Of a stretch of DNA of 20,531 nucleotides, positions 7,016-15,455 are shown one piece after another (position 1 is the first letter of the stretch; every line of letters starts with the position of its first letter). Source of the DNA: an uncultured bacterium (lineage in GTDB: Bacteria; Cyanobacteriota; Vampirovibrionia; Gastranaerophilales; Gastranaerophilaceae); assembly GCA_905211505.1 (NCBI GenBank), contig CAJMAX010000015.1, positions 1 to 20,531 on the forward strand, given 5' to 3'. The notes beneath the pieces are model-generated. The model did not search any database. It saw only the letters and a program-made list of their open reading frames with translations, and was not told the DNA's origin. The position numbers and the translations under genes are program-made.

Positions 7016-9211
7016 TCAATAGCTACAATTTTCAAAAAAAACAATATAACTTAAGGAATCTGGATTAAGTTCAGGGATTATTAATTTTATATCCTCCGAC
7101 TTATAATTAGAGATTGTATCCTTTAAATCATTTAGAAACTCTTTTCTATACAAAAAACCTAAATGGGAACCATTATCCAATAATACAACTTTATTCCCAG
7201 AATATTCTTTTAGGCGTTTCAACTGAGTTGTATTAGTCAAATAATCATTTAACGAATGATATATTTTATAACTGTTATTATGTTGTAAAAAATCAGATAT
7301 TGAATGCAGACTAACTTCATAAGATAAATCTTCTGCACTGGAATCATTTGCACCCAGCAAATATTTTTCCGCATAGTCTTGATAATTCATATTATTAATA
7401 ACATTATAGATATCACTTTTTTCAGACTTAGAAGCTTTTTCTATGGTAAAAATCAAATCTGAAAGCTTTTGATGCATAATAAAACCGGTAATTATTTTTG
7501 CTTCGTCTTCTGAAAAAGGTAAATAATTGATATCAAGATTTTGTTCTTTCACGCTATCACGTGATTCATATAATTTTAAAACTTTAGCCGCAGTCCTCGC
7601 GACTCTTTGTTTTAAATCTTCCGAAGATTTACCCCATTCCTCTGAATTTTTGTCAATCTGCTTCATTGCATAAATAAGCTCAACCGGAGGACAAATAGAT
7701 ATAATCCTTAAATTGCCTAAAGTATTTTCAACTTCTTCTTGAGCTCCCACAAACAGCGCAGTCAAAGCCCCAAAAGAAGTACCTATAACCACTTTTTGTT
7801 CAAAATGACATTCATATTTTGACTCTAACGATTCTAGAATTTTTGTGGTTATAAGCCTGAGAGATTCTGCATCTTTTGCTGGCAGCCCGGGTTTGTATCC
7901 ATCCGGCATACTTTTCACAAATTCCCATTGAAAATGACTTCCCTGAATAACCACAGAGTAACCTTTATCATAAAAAATTTTGGCAAGTAACACCGAATGG
8001 CTGGACATAATACCTTCACCTATGGATGGATAAATAATTGCAACCGGCGAAGATTTGTCTTTCTGCATAATATATCTGTATTTATAATTATCTTTTCCCT
8101 CTACAACATTTATAGAAGATGTTTTTATACGTTTACTAAAACACCTGTTCCATATCGATAATTCATTCCAAATAGATTCATCAACCCCGGGTAAATCAAA
8201 TAAAGCTGTCCGCATGGAATCTATTACCGGAGACTGGGGATTATATCCCGGCAAAAATATATCCGCACCAAGCTTAAAATTTTCGGTACTATAATTTTTA
8301 TCTCCAAATTCGTCAATATTAGTACCGCCTTTTAAAAAATCAGAAGCTAATAACTGAGATGAAACTTCTGTTTTAACTAAAGGCTTCTCAACTTGCTGAT
8401 CAGAAGTTTCTTTTACAGCAACAACAGGTTTTTGCTCAACTTTAGGCGATTCTTCTTCTACCTTAACCAGCAAGTCATCTCCGGTAATGTTAATTCTATC
8501 AAGATTTGCACATCTTATAAATCCCTCTAAACCGTAAATTTTCTTTGCAATATCGTATGGATCAGCATAAGTCGACTCTACCATTTTTATCAACGGCTGC
8601 ATATAAGAGGTTCTGTTTACCGTAAGACCAGCCTTTACAATAGCTAAAACCGGAGTTGCAATATATGAGCCCGGGTTTAATGCAGTATCCAGAATTCGGC
8701 CTAGAACCCCTCTTAAACTTGTAGCCGCAATAACAGGCAAAACTAAAAATGGTCCTTGTTTTAAATTACATCCTGCTAATGCCTGTTCCATATTTTCTTT
8801 TGCGGGTTCTATGTGAAATAAACTTTTTGCAGGATCATAAAGTCCGCCAAGACCAATTATTGTATTTGTAAAAAATCTTATAGTTTCAGTTTTTGAGGTT
8901 TCAAAATCACGTTGCAAAAGACTACTCACAAGTCTTATTGGATATTCTATATTATTTGTTGCAGATTGAATTCTATCCATACCATATTCGGGCATGATTG
9001 ACGACCAAATAATATGTAATGGTCGAATTGCATATTTATTCAGCAGCAAATTAAAATTAAACATTTTTCTATTGAAATTTTCCCATTTATCCATTCCTAC
9101 GTACTCGTATGCATAGTCAGGGTATTTTGTTTCCTGAGCTATAACCGGATAACTTTGCCCCAATAAACATACTAAAAATATAAAGACAATAAATATCTTT
9201 TTTATAAACAT
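7016..9211 (-). CDS. mlaA: MlaA (VacJ) domain fused to an alpha/beta-hydrolase-like domain
   Basis: A 731-residue protein, about three times normal MlaA length. A signal peptide (1-26, MFIKKIFIVFIFLVCLL...VIAQ) has no lipobox, whereas classic MlaA is a lipoprotein. Residues 40-240 are a complete MlaA domain (FNRKMFNFN, FFTNTIIGLGGLYDPA, QGPFLVLP, LNPGSY); MlaA removes phospholipid from the outer leaflet of the outer membrane. A linker of about 85 residues follows. The C-terminal part has an alpha/beta-hydrolase nucleophile elbow GTSFG (Ser479), a plausible acid LND (Asp656) and NGSHLGFL (His683), so a lipase or esterase is likely. The ATG at 9211 is chosen because AAGAGGGG lies directly upstream and the signal peptide then starts at residue 1; an in-frame start at 9274 would precede it. 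A PHP gene follows. Confidence 0.85.
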   Translation of the reverse strand: MFIKKIFIVFIFLVCLLGQSYPVIAQETKYPDYAYEYVGMDKWENFNRKMFNFNLLLNKYAIRPLHIIWSSIMPEYGMDRIQSATNNIEYPIRLVSSLLQRDFETSKTETIRFFTNTIIGLGGLYDPAKSLFHIEPAKENMEQALAGCNLKQGPFLVLPVIAATSLRGVLGRILDTALNPGSYIATPVLAIVKAGLTVNRTSYMQPLIKMVESTYADPYDIAKKIYGLEGFIRCANLDRINITGDDLLVKVEEESPKVEQKPVVAVKETSDQQVEKPLVKTEVSSQLLASDFLKGGTNIDEFGDKNYSTENFKLGADIFLPGYNPQSPVIDSMRTALFDLPGVDESIWNELSIWNRCFSKRIKTSSINVVEGKDNYKYRYIMQKDKSSPVAIIYPSIGEGIMSSHSVLLAKIFYDKGYSVVIQGSHFQWEFVKSMPDGYKPGLPAKDAESLRLITTKILESLESKYECHFEQKVVIGTSFGALTALFVGAQEEVENTLGNLRIISICPPVELIYAMKQIDKNSEEWGKSSEDLKQRVARTAAKVLKLYESRDSVKEQNLDINYLPFSEDEAKIITGFIMHQKLSDLIFTIEKASKSEKSDIYNVINNMNYQDYAEKYLLGANDSSAEDLSYEVSLHSISDFLQHNNSYKIYHSLNDYLTNTTQLKRLKEYSGNKVVLLDNGSHLGFLYRKEFLNDLKDTISNYKSEDIKLIIPELNPDSLSYIVFFENCSY

Positions 9212-9344
9212 TTTCCCCTCTTTTTGGTCAATAATACTGAAAATTTTAGACAATTCATTGTAGTAAGACCGCAAACAAAATTCATTCCTCTAATGGATAA
9301 TAATAACGATAAAAAAATTTATACCGATTAACGGCTGCTTGAAG

Positions 9345-9375
9345 TTGTTACAGAAAGTAACAAGAGTAATATAAA
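9345..9375 (+). promoter_or_regulatory. Inverted repeat overlapping a candidate promoter of the SLH gene
   Basis: TTGTTAC (9345-9351), spacer AGAAA, GTAACAA (9357-9363) is a perfect 7-bp inverted repeat. A possible promoter uses GTTACA (9347-9352) and TATAAA (9370-9375) with a 17-bp gap, so the repeat would cover the -35 and look like a repressor operator. It sits in the 224-base divergent region between the MlaA fusion and the SLH gene and could affect both. Confidence 0.35.
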
Positions 9376-9435
9376 ACTATTAAAAATATTTTGATTATGA
9401 TAGATTAACTTGTGTATTATTTTAAAGGAGGGTAT

Positions 9436-10581
9436 ATGAAAAAATTTTTACAAACAGTTTTATCTGTTGCAGTATTTTGCTTAGTTGCTGCTCCATCATT
9501 TGCATTTCCGGATGTAGACAACAATCACTGGGCGGCTCCTCAAATTAAACTTTTATCAGAAAAAGGAGTAATTGTAGGATATCCTGACGGTACATTTAAA
9601 CCGGATGCAAATGTAACAAGAGCTGAATTTGCAGCAATGGCTATCAGAGCATTAGGCCAAGAACATACTAAAGTTGCTCAACCTGTACATTTTACAGATA
9701 TTGATGAAACCTACTGGGCTTATGAAGACATTCAAAAAGCCGTGTATTTTGATTTAATTTCAAACTCTAAAGCAAATGAATTATTCAGACCTGAAGATTC
9801 AGTATCAAGAGCAGAATCTCTTTCTGTTGCAGTTAACGCATTAACAACAGAACAAATCAGCCCTATGAAAGCTAAAGAAGTTCTATCAAAAAAATATGCA
9901 GATTCTAATACTATACCAGAATGGTTTTTAATTCCTGCAGGAAAAGCTGAAATTTTAGGAATGATAGTAGTTGCTCCAAGTGATAAAAAAGCATCTCTTG
10001 AAGCTGACAGACCTGCAACAAGAGCAGAAGTAACAGCTATATTATACAACATGATGGAACAAGCTAAACTTAATCCTAATGCAAAGCTTGCAGAAGCAAT
10101 GAGAAAAAAAACAGGAGAAGGCTATGTTGTTGAAAACGCAACAGTTCAAGGCAGTGTAGGTACGCTTCCTGCCGGTTCAGTTCTGCCTATAAAACTTAAC
10201 ACTTATGTAAGTTCTCAATCCAGTGAAGGTGGAACAATGTATACAGCAACTGTTCCTCAAAATTACATCACTAAAGAAAAATTTATACTAGTTAGAGAGG
10301 GTGCAGCATTAAAAGGACAAGTACTTGATGTTAGACCTGGTAAATACTTTGTAAGAAATGGTGTATTGGTCTTGAAAAATGCTTTAATTACTACAGAAAA
10401 TGATCAGACTACATCTTTTGAAGCAACTGCAGAAATAAAAAAAGATAGAAACTGGTGGATGAAATTTGTACGCTGGGCATTTAAAGGTGAAAAATTAGAA
10501 GTAAAAGCTGATGGCTGTGCAAAAATGAAACTTCTAAAACCTTTACAAATTGACCTGTCAAACGGTTGGATTTACGAATAA
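9436..10581 (+). CDS. SLH-domain envelope protein
   Basis: A 381-residue exported protein. Signal peptide 1-23 (cleavage after PSFA), then three SLH repeats at about 24-72 (FPDVDNNHWAAPQIKLL...ITRAEF-type), 85-136 and 154-208; each carries the W, G(x)F/L-P and RAE landmarks. SLH domains bind peptidoglycan-linked polymer, and in cyanobacteria and relatives they tether the outer membrane to the wall. The C-terminal part (about 240-381) is a beta-rich segment beginning LPAGSVLPIKL and not assigned; it has no obvious porin barrel. The ATG at 9436 follows AAAGGAGGG with ideal spacing; an in-frame GTG at 9412 would add eight residues before the signal peptide. It is monocistronic: a strong terminator lies downstream. 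Confidence 0.9.
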   Translation: MKKFLQTVLSVAVFCLVAAPSFAFPDVDNNHWAAPQIKLLSEKGVIVGYPDGTFKPDANVTRAEFAAMAIRALGQEHTKVAQPVHFTDIDETYWAYEDIQKAVYFDLISNSKANELFRPEDSVSRAESLSVAVNALTTEQISPMKAKEVLSKKYADSNTIPEWFLIPAGKAEILGMIVVAPSDKKASLEADRPATRAEVTAILYNMMEQAKLNPNAKLAEAMRKKTGEGYVVENATVQGSVGTLPAGSVLPIKLNTYVSSQSSEGGTMYTATVPQNYITKEKFILVREGAALKGQVLDVRPGKYFVRNGVLVLKNALITTENDQTTSFEATAEIKKDRNWWMKFVRWAFKGEKLEVKADGCAKMKLLKPLQIDLSNGWIYE

Positions 10582-10602
10582 ATTCATAGTTATAAAATGA
10601 CT

Positions 10603-10638
10603 AAAGAGAGGATATAAAATATATTCTCTCTTTTTTTT
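10603..10638 (+). terminator. Strong terminator after the SLH gene
   Basis: AAAGAGAGGATAT (10603-10615), loop AAAAT, ATATTCTCTCTTT (10621-10633) is a 13-bp stem with one G-T wobble, followed by a run of T to 10638. It starts 21 bases after the stop. Confidence 0.93.
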
Positions 10639-10746
10639 AAATCATATTAAAAATATTCAAAAACTTAAAATAAGTATCATCACATAATCTTGAAGTTTTA
10701 TTGCTCACGGAAGTGTTAAATAACATTATAACCTAAAACATCATGA

Positions 10747-10775
10747 TTGAAATGAAAATCCGTTTTTGCTATCAT
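10747..10775 (+). promoter_or_regulatory. Promoter of the yebC-dgc-tsaE-tsaB operon
   Basis: TTGAAA (10747-10752), 17 bp, TATCAT (10770-10775). Transcription would begin about 30 bases before the yebC ATG, and no terminator is seen from there to the tsaB stop. Confidence 0.7.
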
Positions 10776-10812
10776 CATAAAGTAAGGGATACAGATAAAA
10801 AGAGGAAAACAT

Positions 10813-11562
10813 ATGTCAGGACATTCAAAGTGGGCAAATATTAAAAATAAAAAAGCTAAAACTGATTCACAAAAAGCCGTAGTATTTCAAAAATACTCTA
10901 GAGAACTTATTGTAGCCGCAAGACTGGGCGGCCCTGACCCTGCCGGTAACTTCCGTTTAAGAACAGCTATTGAAAAAGCAAAAGCTGCCGGACTACCAAA
11001 TGATAATATCAAAAGAGCAATAGATAAAGGTTCAGGAGCTGGAGCTGCTGACAATTATGAAGAATTAACATACGAAGGTTACGCAGCTGGCGGAGTTGCA
11101 GTTGTATTAGAAGCAATGACTGATAACAGAAACCGCACAGCAGGAGATGTAAGAAGTATTTTCACAAAATTCAACGGGAACCTTGGTGAATCCAATTGCG
11201 TAAGCTGGATGTTTGATAAAAAAGGCAGCATTGAATTTGAAAATGATGTAGATTTTGATAAACTTTTCGAAGCCGCAATTAATCTTGATGCTGATGATGT
11301 TCAAGAAGATGAAGACAGCTATAAAGTTTTAACTTCTGTTGAAAACTTCCAAAAAGTTGTAGAAGGACTTGAAGCTGAAGGGTTCAAAAGTAAATCTGCA
11401 GAATTGACAAGAATTCCGCAAAATACTATTGAAGTTACAGATGTAAAAACTGCAACTTCTGTTATGAGATTAATTGAAAGACTGGAAGAACTGGATGATG
11501 TTCAAAATGTCTATGCAAACTGCGAGATTCCTGATGAAATTGCAGAACAAGTTGAGGTTTAA
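10813..11562 (+). CDS. yebC: YebC/TACO1-family translation regulator
   Basis: A 249-residue, full-length member. It starts MSGHSKWANIKNKKAKTD, the family signature, followed by GGPDPAGNFRLRTAIEKAKA, NDNIKRAIDKG and EGYAAGGVAVVLEAMTDNRNRTAGDVR. YebC proteins were long annotated as transcription regulators (PmpR); recent work on the family points to relief of ribosome stalling at proline-rich stretches. AGAGG lies upstream of the ATG at 10813. It heads a tight operon: the next gene starts two bases after its stop. Confidence 0.96.
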   Translation: MSGHSKWANIKNKKAKTDSQKAVVFQKYSRELIVAARLGGPDPAGNFRLRTAIEKAKAAGLPNDNIKRAIDKGSGAGAADNYEELTYEGYAAGGVAVVLEAMTDNRNRTAGDVRSIFTKFNGNLGESNCVSWMFDKKGSIEFENDVDFDKLFEAAINLDADDVQEDEDSYKVLTSVENFQKVVEGLEAEGFKSKSAELTRIPQNTIEVTDVKTATSVMRLIERLEELDDVQNVYANCEIPDEIAEQVEV

Positions 11563-11564
11563 AT

Positions 11565-12821
11565 TTGCTTGATAAAATAGAAAAACTTTCTAAAGTTCTT
11601 AACGAAAGCTACAGTGAAAAATCACTGCTTACTTCGTTGAGAACTTTTTTTACCGAAAACTTCGGTATTGAAAATTTTTCTATAGATATAAATTCAACAA
11701 AAGATTTTAATGATGACACCCTGCCTGCTCCAAAATTCACGTATCCATTGTTTAAACATAAAAAATGCATTGGTTACCTTGAATTTGATAAAGAAAGCAA
11801 TGAACTTAATAATTTTTTAAATCTGTCTGCGCAATTTATATCTTTAAAAATTCAGAATATCCTGCTCAGTGAAAAAATGCAAAAAAATATTGATTTTCAC
11901 GAAACAATGAAAAACATTGCAAAAATCATAGAAACACAATATGAATTAAATTACGTTATCCCGATTATCGGTGAAATGCTGGATAAATTCTTTACTGATT
12001 ATCTGATATATATTTTTCTTAGAGATGAAAACCTTGGAGTAAACGGACTTGCCTGGCCAATGGCATGTAATGATATAAAAATCATAAAAATGATTGAAAC
12101 AATCAATGATAAAATATTTTCAGAAGACAAGAAAACTTATGCATTGCCTCTATTCAGCGAAACAAAAAATGTTGGAGTTCTTGTAGCAAAAAGCACAAAC
12201 GAAAAAATTACAGATAAAGATATTGATTACTTGAATCAACTGTCAACTCAAATCGCCACAACAATCAATAGAGCAAATGTATATGCAGAAATTCTAAAAC
12301 ACGCAACACTGGATGCTCTGACAGGTTTTTATAACAGAAGACAACTTGAAGAACGTATAAAGCAGGAAGTATCAAATGCAAAACGTCAAAAAGCTCCGCT
12401 TTGCGGTATTATGACAGATATTGATTTTTTCAAAAGCGTCAATGACACGTACGGACACGCTGTAGGCGATCTTGTATTAAAAACAATTGCAAAAGTTATA
12501 AGATGCCAATTAAGAGAATATGATATTGCAGGTCGCTATGGAGGCGAAGAATTTTCAATACTTCTTCCGTTCACAAAAATCAATGAAGCACAGATGGTTG
12601 CGGAAAGACTCAGAAAAACAATTGAAGATAAAGTTATAGATATTTCAAAAATAAATCCGGATAGTGAAATTAAAACAATTAAAGTTACATTAAGTCTGGG
12701 CGTATATGAAATGAAAGAAAATGATAATGAATGCGATTTGTTAATAAAAGCAGATAAAGCTCTTTATCAAGCAAAAAATACAGGTAGAAATAAGGTAGTA
12801 ATAAATGATGACAATGAATAA
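11565..12821 (+). CDS. Diguanylate cyclase with GAF-like sensory region
   Basis: A 418-residue protein that makes cyclic di-GMP from two GTP. The C-terminal GGDEF domain starts at about 246 (ATLDALTGFYNRRQ) and has the active-site GGEEF (326-330) and an intact inhibitory I-site, RxxD (Arg317-Asp320), five residues upstream, so feedback inhibition by c-di-GMP is expected. Residues 1-240 look like one or two GAF-type sensor domains (VGVLVAKST, ...QLSTQIATTINRANVY before the GGDEF); the signal is unknown. No membrane helix. The start is TTG at 11565, chosen because GAGG at the end of yebC is about seven bases upstream. The end overlaps tsaE by 17 bases. Confidence 0.93.
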   Translation: MLDKIEKLSKVLNESYSEKSLLTSLRTFFTENFGIENFSIDINSTKDFNDDTLPAPKFTYPLFKHKKCIGYLEFDKESNELNNFLNLSAQFISLKIQNILLSEKMQKNIDFHETMKNIAKIIETQYELNYVIPIIGEMLDKFFTDYLIYIFLRDENLGVNGLAWPMACNDIKIIKMIETINDKIFSEDKKTYALPLFSETKNVGVLVAKSTNEKITDKDIDYLNQLSTQIATTINRANVYAEILKHATLDALTGFYNRRQLEERIKQEVSNAKRQKAPLCGIMTDIDFFKSVNDTYGHAVGDLVLKTIAKVIRCQLREYDIAGRYGGEEFSILLPFTKINEAQMVAERLRKTIEDKVIDISKINPDSEIKTIKVTLSLGVYEMKENDNECDLLIKADKALYQAKNTGRNKVVINDDNE

Positions 12822-13281
12822 ATACGAAAAAATCTGCAAAAATTTAGAGCAAACAAAAGAATTAGCACAAAAATTTGCAAAACTCATAGAGAACAATGGC
12901 TGTTTTATAAATCTGTATGGAGAAATCGGTGCCGGAAAAACTGCTTTTGTTAAAGAAGTTGCAAAAGCCATAGGGATTCAAGAAAAAGTAACAAGTCCTA
13001 CTTTTGTAATCTTGAACGAATACCATGGAGGGAAACTCCCAATGTATCACTTTGATTTATACAGATTAGAAAAAGAAGGCGTAAAAACAATTCTTGATGA
13101 ACTAAGAGAATACTCAGAAGGTAAACAAATCACATTTGTAGAATGGGCAGAATTCTCACAAAATGAAATTCCATTCAACCATATAAAAATAAATGTAACT
13201 TACGAAGATAATGATGAAAGAAAATACTCTTTTGAAGGATTTGGCCAGGATTGTATTGAAATAGTAAAGGGATTAGAATAG
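12805..13281 (+). CDS. tsaE: tRNA t6A biosynthesis ATPase TsaE
   Basis: A 158-residue ATPase that works with TsaB and TsaD to form threonylcarbamoyl-adenosine at position 37 of ANN-decoding tRNAs. The Walker A motif GEIGAGKT is at 39-46; TSPTFVILNEY (63-73) and YHFDLYR (81-87) are TsaE hallmarks, as is FVEWAE. Three ATGs lie close together (12805, 12808, 12814); the first is favoured by AAGG upstream, but the choice is uncertain. It overlaps the diguanylate cyclase by 17 bases and tsaB by one base (TAGTG). Confidence 0.95.
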   Translation: MMTMNKYEKICKNLEQTKELAQKFAKLIENNGCFINLYGEIGAGKTAFVKEVAKAIGIQEKVTSPTFVILNEYHGGKLPMYHFDLYRLEKEGVKTILDELREYSEGKQITFVEWAEFSQNEIPFNHIKINVTYEDNDERKYSFEGFGQDCIEIVKGLE

Positions 13282-13898
13282 TGAAAATTTTAGTATTTGA
13301 TACCTGCTTAGATAAAATGTATGTTACTATTGCAGAAGATAAAAAGATTTTAAGCTCAAAAATTGTTACAAATAAAGATAATAAATATCATTCAGCATTT
13401 TTAATATCAACAATTAAAGACAGCATGAAAGAACAAAATTTGACCCCGCAAGACTTGGATGCCATCGGAACAAATATTGGACCCGGAAGTTTTACAGGAA
13501 TTAGAGCATGTACAACAGTTGCCAGAATAATGGCTCAGCAGCTAAATATTCCGGCTGCAGGAATTTCATCATTAGAAATTCTTGCAAAACTGAATAAAAC
13601 ACAACTACCAACAATAGTAGCATTAGATGCAAGAAAAAATTGTGCATATTTACATATTGACAATAAAATAAAGGGTGCAGTAGAATTAGAAAAAGTTGAA
13701 GAACTTCTGCAGAATAATAACTATCATTTAATAACAGATGATAAACTTCAAGAAAAATTAGGAGGAATTTCATATCAACAAGGGAATTATCAGTTAGGAG
13801 AAATCCTAGCAGATTTGGTTTATGAAAAATTACAAAAAGAAGCTTGTAAATGGCAAGAGTTAAAACCATTGTACATACAACCACCTCCTATGTGTTAA
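13281..13898 (+). CDS. tsaB: tRNA t6A biosynthesis scaffold TsaB
   Basis: A 205-residue protein of the ASKHA fold that binds TsaD and TsaE in the t6A complex. It opens MKILVFDTCLDKMYVTI and has IGTNIGPGSFTGIRAC (66-82), the strongest TsaB signature. The start is GTG at 13281, sharing its G with the tsaE stop (TAGTG), so it is coupled. It is slightly shorter than the E. coli protein. TsaD (the catalytic partner) is not in the window. No terminator lies directly after it, so the following gene may be read through. Confidence 0.94.
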   Translation: MKILVFDTCLDKMYVTIAEDKKILSSKIVTNKDNKYHSAFLISTIKDSMKEQNLTPQDLDAIGTNIGPGSFTGIRACTTVARIMAQQLNIPAAGISSLEILAKLNKTQLPTIVALDARKNCAYLHIDNKIKGAVELEKVEELLQNNNYHLITDDKLQEKLGGISYQQGNYQLGEILADLVYEKLQKEACKWQELKPLYIQPPPMC

Positions 13899-13948
13899 TA
13901 AAAATTCATAAACAGACAAAAAAAAATATTTAGGAGTTTTAAAAAAAT

Positions 13949-15352
13949 ATGCTTATTAGTGGAATAAATCTATACGGAAACTCAAAACAATATCGACCTA
14001 TGCAACATGGTAAAAACAAATTTTTACCAGACAGGCAAGAGATTACTGGCAACTACAAGCCACAACTGTCTCAAGATACATTTATGAAGAGTGAGCCACA
14101 CAAAAACGTTAGTTTTTTGGGTGGTTTTGCTTATATAAGCAAAACAATTCAAACCGAATTTCCAAAAAGATTCTTCAAAAAGCTGGCAGATGCACATTTA
14201 CCATGCGCATATACTGGATTAGAAATGGTTTCCAGAGCTGACTATGATGAACTTATAAAAATGGAAGTTCTAAAGAAAAAAGGAACTGTAGCTATAAAAT
14301 TCCTCAAAAAGTTCAAAGATAGTATGTTTGAAACTGAAAAAGCTATATTTTCAATACTTGAAACCGAAGCAAAAAAACACCCTGATTTAAAACTACAAGA
14401 ATTACTACAGCTAAAGTATCCTGCGGCAGAAAAAACTCTTATAAAACAACAAAGTGATGTTCTTAATAAAATAAATCTGACAATAAGGACTTTACCAAAA
14501 TCTGAATATGAAAAAGTAAGAACTCTAATTCAACAATCTTTCAATAAAATCTTTGCGCAAAATCCATTGCCGGAAGAAAGATTTAAACGGAAAGACTTTT
14601 TATACAGCTTAAAAACCATTGAGATTACAGATCAAAATATAAAAAGAAAAATACTAGCAACGGCTGAAAAAATTCCAAATTCAGAAGATTCAATTAATGC
14701 ATTCATCGTAAAATACTCACAGCCATATAAAATCAAATACGAAAATGGGGAACCTGTGAAATTGCCTAGAGATTCTGAAGAACTTGGCTTAAGGCTATTA
14801 CAACCATCACTTGCGACAGATGAACATATCTATCCGCAAACTCTATACAGAAAAGAAGATTTGGCCAGACAAAAAGGTGACAAAGCAGCAAAAAATCTTA
14901 GCAGTTCACGCGTTACAATTCTCACAACAGAAAGAATTAATGGACTTAAAAGTGATATGCTGCTTGACGATTTGATAAAAAAATCTCCTTACGATATTAA
15001 AGGAAATATTCAAAATCATGTAAATCGTCTTATACATCTATCTAAAGTTTGGATGAAAAAAGGACAAATCGAAGATGCATTTAAATTAACTGAATATGTT
15101 AAAGTTTTAAAAGAAGAATTTCAAAGAAGATCAAAAAGTGTTAGTATTGACACAAAAGATCTTGATGACATCTTACCAACAATTCGCAATGCATACTCTT
15201 CGCATATGCAAAAAATGACAACTAAAAAGCACAAGCATATCAGCCATTCTCAAAATGCAAATAATTCTCACAAAGAAGCATATACGAGGGCTGATGGAAA
15301 AACTATGCATAATAGAAAAATCCAAAAACACTCCTCTCGATTTTCAAAATAA
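13949..15352 (+). CDS. Unknown 467-residue protein with possible interrupted HNH-like signature
   Basis: Not recognised as a known family. Two separated segments look like an HNH nuclease split by a helical insertion: PCAYTGLEM (85-93) resembles the first strand with CxYTG, and about 195 residues on, LATDEHIYPQTLY (288-300) with His293 resembles DHIxPxS, followed by Asn316 and then ERINGLKSD (328-336, Asn331, Lys334), similar to the last N..K. The middle (100-285) is Lys/Glu-rich helix; the tail (from 410) is basic and disordered. NVSFLGG near the N-terminus has no signal peptide. Ribosome binding site AGGAG is 12 bases away, longer than ideal. It lies 50 bases past tsaB and may be cotranscribed. 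Nuclease function is inference from motifs; the domain may be inactive. Confidence 0.8.
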   Translation: MLISGINLYGNSKQYRPMQHGKNKFLPDRQEITGNYKPQLSQDTFMKSEPHKNVSFLGGFAYISKTIQTEFPKRFFKKLADAHLPCAYTGLEMVSRADYDELIKMEVLKKKGTVAIKFLKKFKDSMFETEKAIFSILETEAKKHPDLKLQELLQLKYPAAEKTLIKQQSDVLNKINLTIRTLPKSEYEKVRTLIQQSFNKIFAQNPLPEERFKRKDFLYSLKTIEITDQNIKRKILATAEKIPNSEDSINAFIVKYSQPYKIKYENGEPVKLPRDSEELGLRLLQPSLATDEHIYPQTLYRKEDLARQKGDKAAKNLSSSRVTILTTERINGLKSDMLLDDLIKKSPYDIKGNIQNHVNRLIHLSKVWMKKGQIEDAFKLTEYVKVLKEEFQRRSKSVSIDTKDLDDILPTIRNAYSSHMQKMTTKKHKHISHSQNANNSHKEAYTRADGKTMHNRKIQKHSSRFSK

Positions 15353-15367
15353 ATTTCTAATCAGAGC

Positions 15368-15395
15368 TTGCAAAAAATGAAAAATAGTGTACAAT
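15368..15395 (+). promoter_or_regulatory. Promoter of the zinc-ribbon gene
   Basis: TTGCAA (15368-15373), 16 bp, TACAAT (15390-15395). Transcription would start near 15402, so the palindrome at 15413-15429 falls just inside the 5' leader. Confidence 0.65.
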
Positions 15396-15412
15396 AGAGT
15401 GATAATCACAAA

Positions 15413-15429
15413 GGTTAATAATATTAACC
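15413..15429. promoter_or_regulatory. Perfect palindrome in the leader (operator candidate)
   Basis: GGTTAATA, one central A, TATTAACC: a perfect 8-bp inverted repeat about 10-27 bases downstream of the predicted transcription start and 27 bases before the ATG at 15456. Its position and symmetry suit a repressor roadblock site, or a short hairpin acting on the mRNA. Confidence 0.45.
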
Positions 15430-15455
15430 AAAAGTACACAATCAGGAGAAAAACA

